Position numbers and translations under genes: made by a program. A model generated the notes under the pieces. That model ran no database searches. It had not been told where the DNA came from and saw only the letters and a list, made by a program, of their open reading frames with translations. A stretch of 64,000 nucleotides of DNA from Gluconobacter morbifer G707. Its GTDB lineage: Bacteria; Pseudomonadota; Alphaproteobacteria; Acetobacterales; Acetobacteraceae. This document shows positions 63,241-64,000 of the stretch, piece after piece (the stretch's first letter is position 1; each line of letters begins with the position of its first letter). The DNA is taken from contig NZ_AGQV01000001.1 in the NCBI RefSeq assembly GCF_000234355.1, positions 372,001-436,000 of the forward strand. Reading direction: 5' to 3'.

Positions 63241-63834
63241 ATGTCTCGCAGCATTTATATTTTTATTATTATTTATTATTTACTTGTTAAAAGATTTGGG
63301 ATGGTCGTCTCTTCCTTCTGGGATAAGGCTACTTGGGTAGGTTCCTGTGATGCGCTATTGGCTTTAATCATAGCGATTTATGCTGCTTATATAAGTAAAA
63401 GAACTTCTCAAGAAGCAAATGAAAATAATACATTTATTTCTTTAACTGTCTTAGTCGAAGGTCGTTCAAAAGAATTTGTTTCATACTATGAGGGAATTGA
63501 GCAAGATATTATTAGTTTTCAAGGTAAATTATCAGCAATTACAGCAGGGGCTATAGATCCTAGAGAGAAAGATGGGTTTTTTCTGACTACATGGAGTTCT
63601 ATTTTAGAAAAATCCGCAAAAATGCGTTCTATATTTACTGAAACAAGAAATACAATAAATCATTCTAAATTATCGGAATCATCAAAATTGAGACTGCGGA
63701 AAAGATTTTTTGAATTATTGGATGGAAAAATAATAACAGAAATCATGTTTATGTCTTTTACACAAAATTTTATGGCTCAAAGCCCTATAAATTTTAAAGC
63801 AAAAAATATTTATTATAAACTATATAAAGAATAA
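63241..63834 (+). CDS. AT-rich membrane protein of unknown function
   Basis: 197 residues. Two hydrophobic segments lie near the N-terminus: IYIFIIIYYLLV (5-16) and, after a short loop, WVGSCDALLALIIAIYAAYI (32-51). They are followed by a long charged helical cytoplasmic-looking domain (ITAGAIDPREKDGFF, SAKMRSIFTETRNTINHSKL). An alternative start at 63301 would leave one segment. Codon use and composition are far more AT-rich than the rest of the window, which marks it as transferred DNA. I do not recognise a family; the layout of a membrane anchor plus helical domain is seen in many accessory-island proteins. Confidence 0.6.
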   Translation: MSRSIYIFIIIYYLLVKRFGMVVSSFWDKATWVGSCDALLALIIAIYAAYISKRTSQEANENNTFISLTVLVEGRSKEFVSYYEGIEQDIISFQGKLSAITAGAIDPREKDGFFLTTWSSILEKSAKMRSIFTETRNTINHSKLSESSKLRLRKRFFELLDGKIITEIMFMSFTQNFMAQSPINFKAKNIYYKLYKE

Positions 63835-64000
63835 TTATCTGAAATTATATATCTTGGTTTATACACTTCTTTTGAGAAGGGTGCTAGAGACATTGGCGTG
63901 ATAGATTATATTCTTTCACTTTAGTTCTGGTCATATTAATTCTTGTATTTCTAATTTTTATTGTGAACGTAGTGCGCTTATAGTATTTTCATACTCGTTT
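63835..64000. other. AT-rich end of the window, possible end of a minus-strand gene
   Basis: No complete gene. On the minus strand a frame entering from beyond base 64000 reads NEYENTISALRSQ and stops near 63958. It could be the C-terminus of a gene outside the window, but 13 residues are too few to be sure. Confidence 0.25.

Overview
The window is about 64 kb of chromosome from an alphaproteobacterium, and everything readable points to the acetic acid bacteria (Acetobacteraceae), most likely Gluconobacter or a close relative. The main indicators are a fused transaldolase/glucose-6-phosphate isomerase inside a pentose-phosphate operon, a short NAD-type 6-phosphogluconate dehydrogenase, gluconokinase, a type II NADH dehydrogenase, a CtrA regulator beside fliI, an alphaproteobacterial SAM-II riboswitch ahead of metZ, and an ATP12 F1-assembly chaperone. 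The species assignment rests on recognition from memory, not on a search.

Layout. 1-5 kb (+): the end of rarA, a RluC-type pseudouridine synthase, an AsmA-like protein and ATP12, each overlapping the next by 4 bases, then a 42-residue membrane peptide. 5-13.3 kb (mostly -): ispDF, apaG, metZ with promoter and SAM-II riboswitch, a divergent tRNA-Gly(CCC), a secreted protein coupled to a 2-oxoglutarate/Fe dioxygenase, NDH-2, argJ and a periplasmic parvulin. 13.5-30 kb (+): secA, yebC-ruvCAB, ybgC-tolQRAB, pal, cpoB, tilS, ftsH and glmM, mostly housekeeping genes of the envelope and of DNA repair. 30-39.5 kb: ctrA (-), fliI-fliJ (+), then small secreted or hypothetical proteins, an M29 aminopeptidase, an HNH protein, a glycosyltransferase, and hisC with an ankyrin protein and a metallo-beta-lactamase-fold protein.

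39.6-49 kb (+) is a sugar-phosphate block: tkt, tal-pgi, gnd, a HAD phosphatase, pgl, rpiA, gntK and a YaiI-family gene. Together these cover entry of gluconate, the oxidative and non-oxidative pentose phosphate steps and the recycling of fructose-6-phosphate. 49-52 kb: a LysR regulator, an aldehyde dehydrogenase and a DJ-1/PfpI protein. 52-57 kb (-): a stand-alone STN-domain protein, then a TonB-dependent receptor and a Tat-exported glycerophosphodiester phosphodiesterase that form one unit. Upstream of that unit lie four 7-mers at exact 11-bp spacing that look like a tandem Pho box. 57-62.5 kb: a HerA-like ATPase, an HI0933-type flavoprotein, panC, adenine deaminase and an entericidin-like lipoprotein. 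From about 62.8 kb the composition turns strongly AT-rich. It begins with a serine recombinase lacking its catalytic domain and continues with an unknown membrane protein, which looks like the edge of an acquired island.

Most notable observations: (i) the Pho-box/TonB receptor/GDPD unit, a plausible phosphate-starvation phosphodiester scavenging system; (ii) a CtrA whose phospho-acceptor Asp51 is Glu and whose acidic pocket is altered; (iii) a metallo-beta-lactamase-fold enzyme with Gly in place of the Asp of its HxHxDH motif; (iv) a 64-nt hairpin inside the pentose-phosphate operon; (v) the recombinase-marked AT-rich boundary at the right end.
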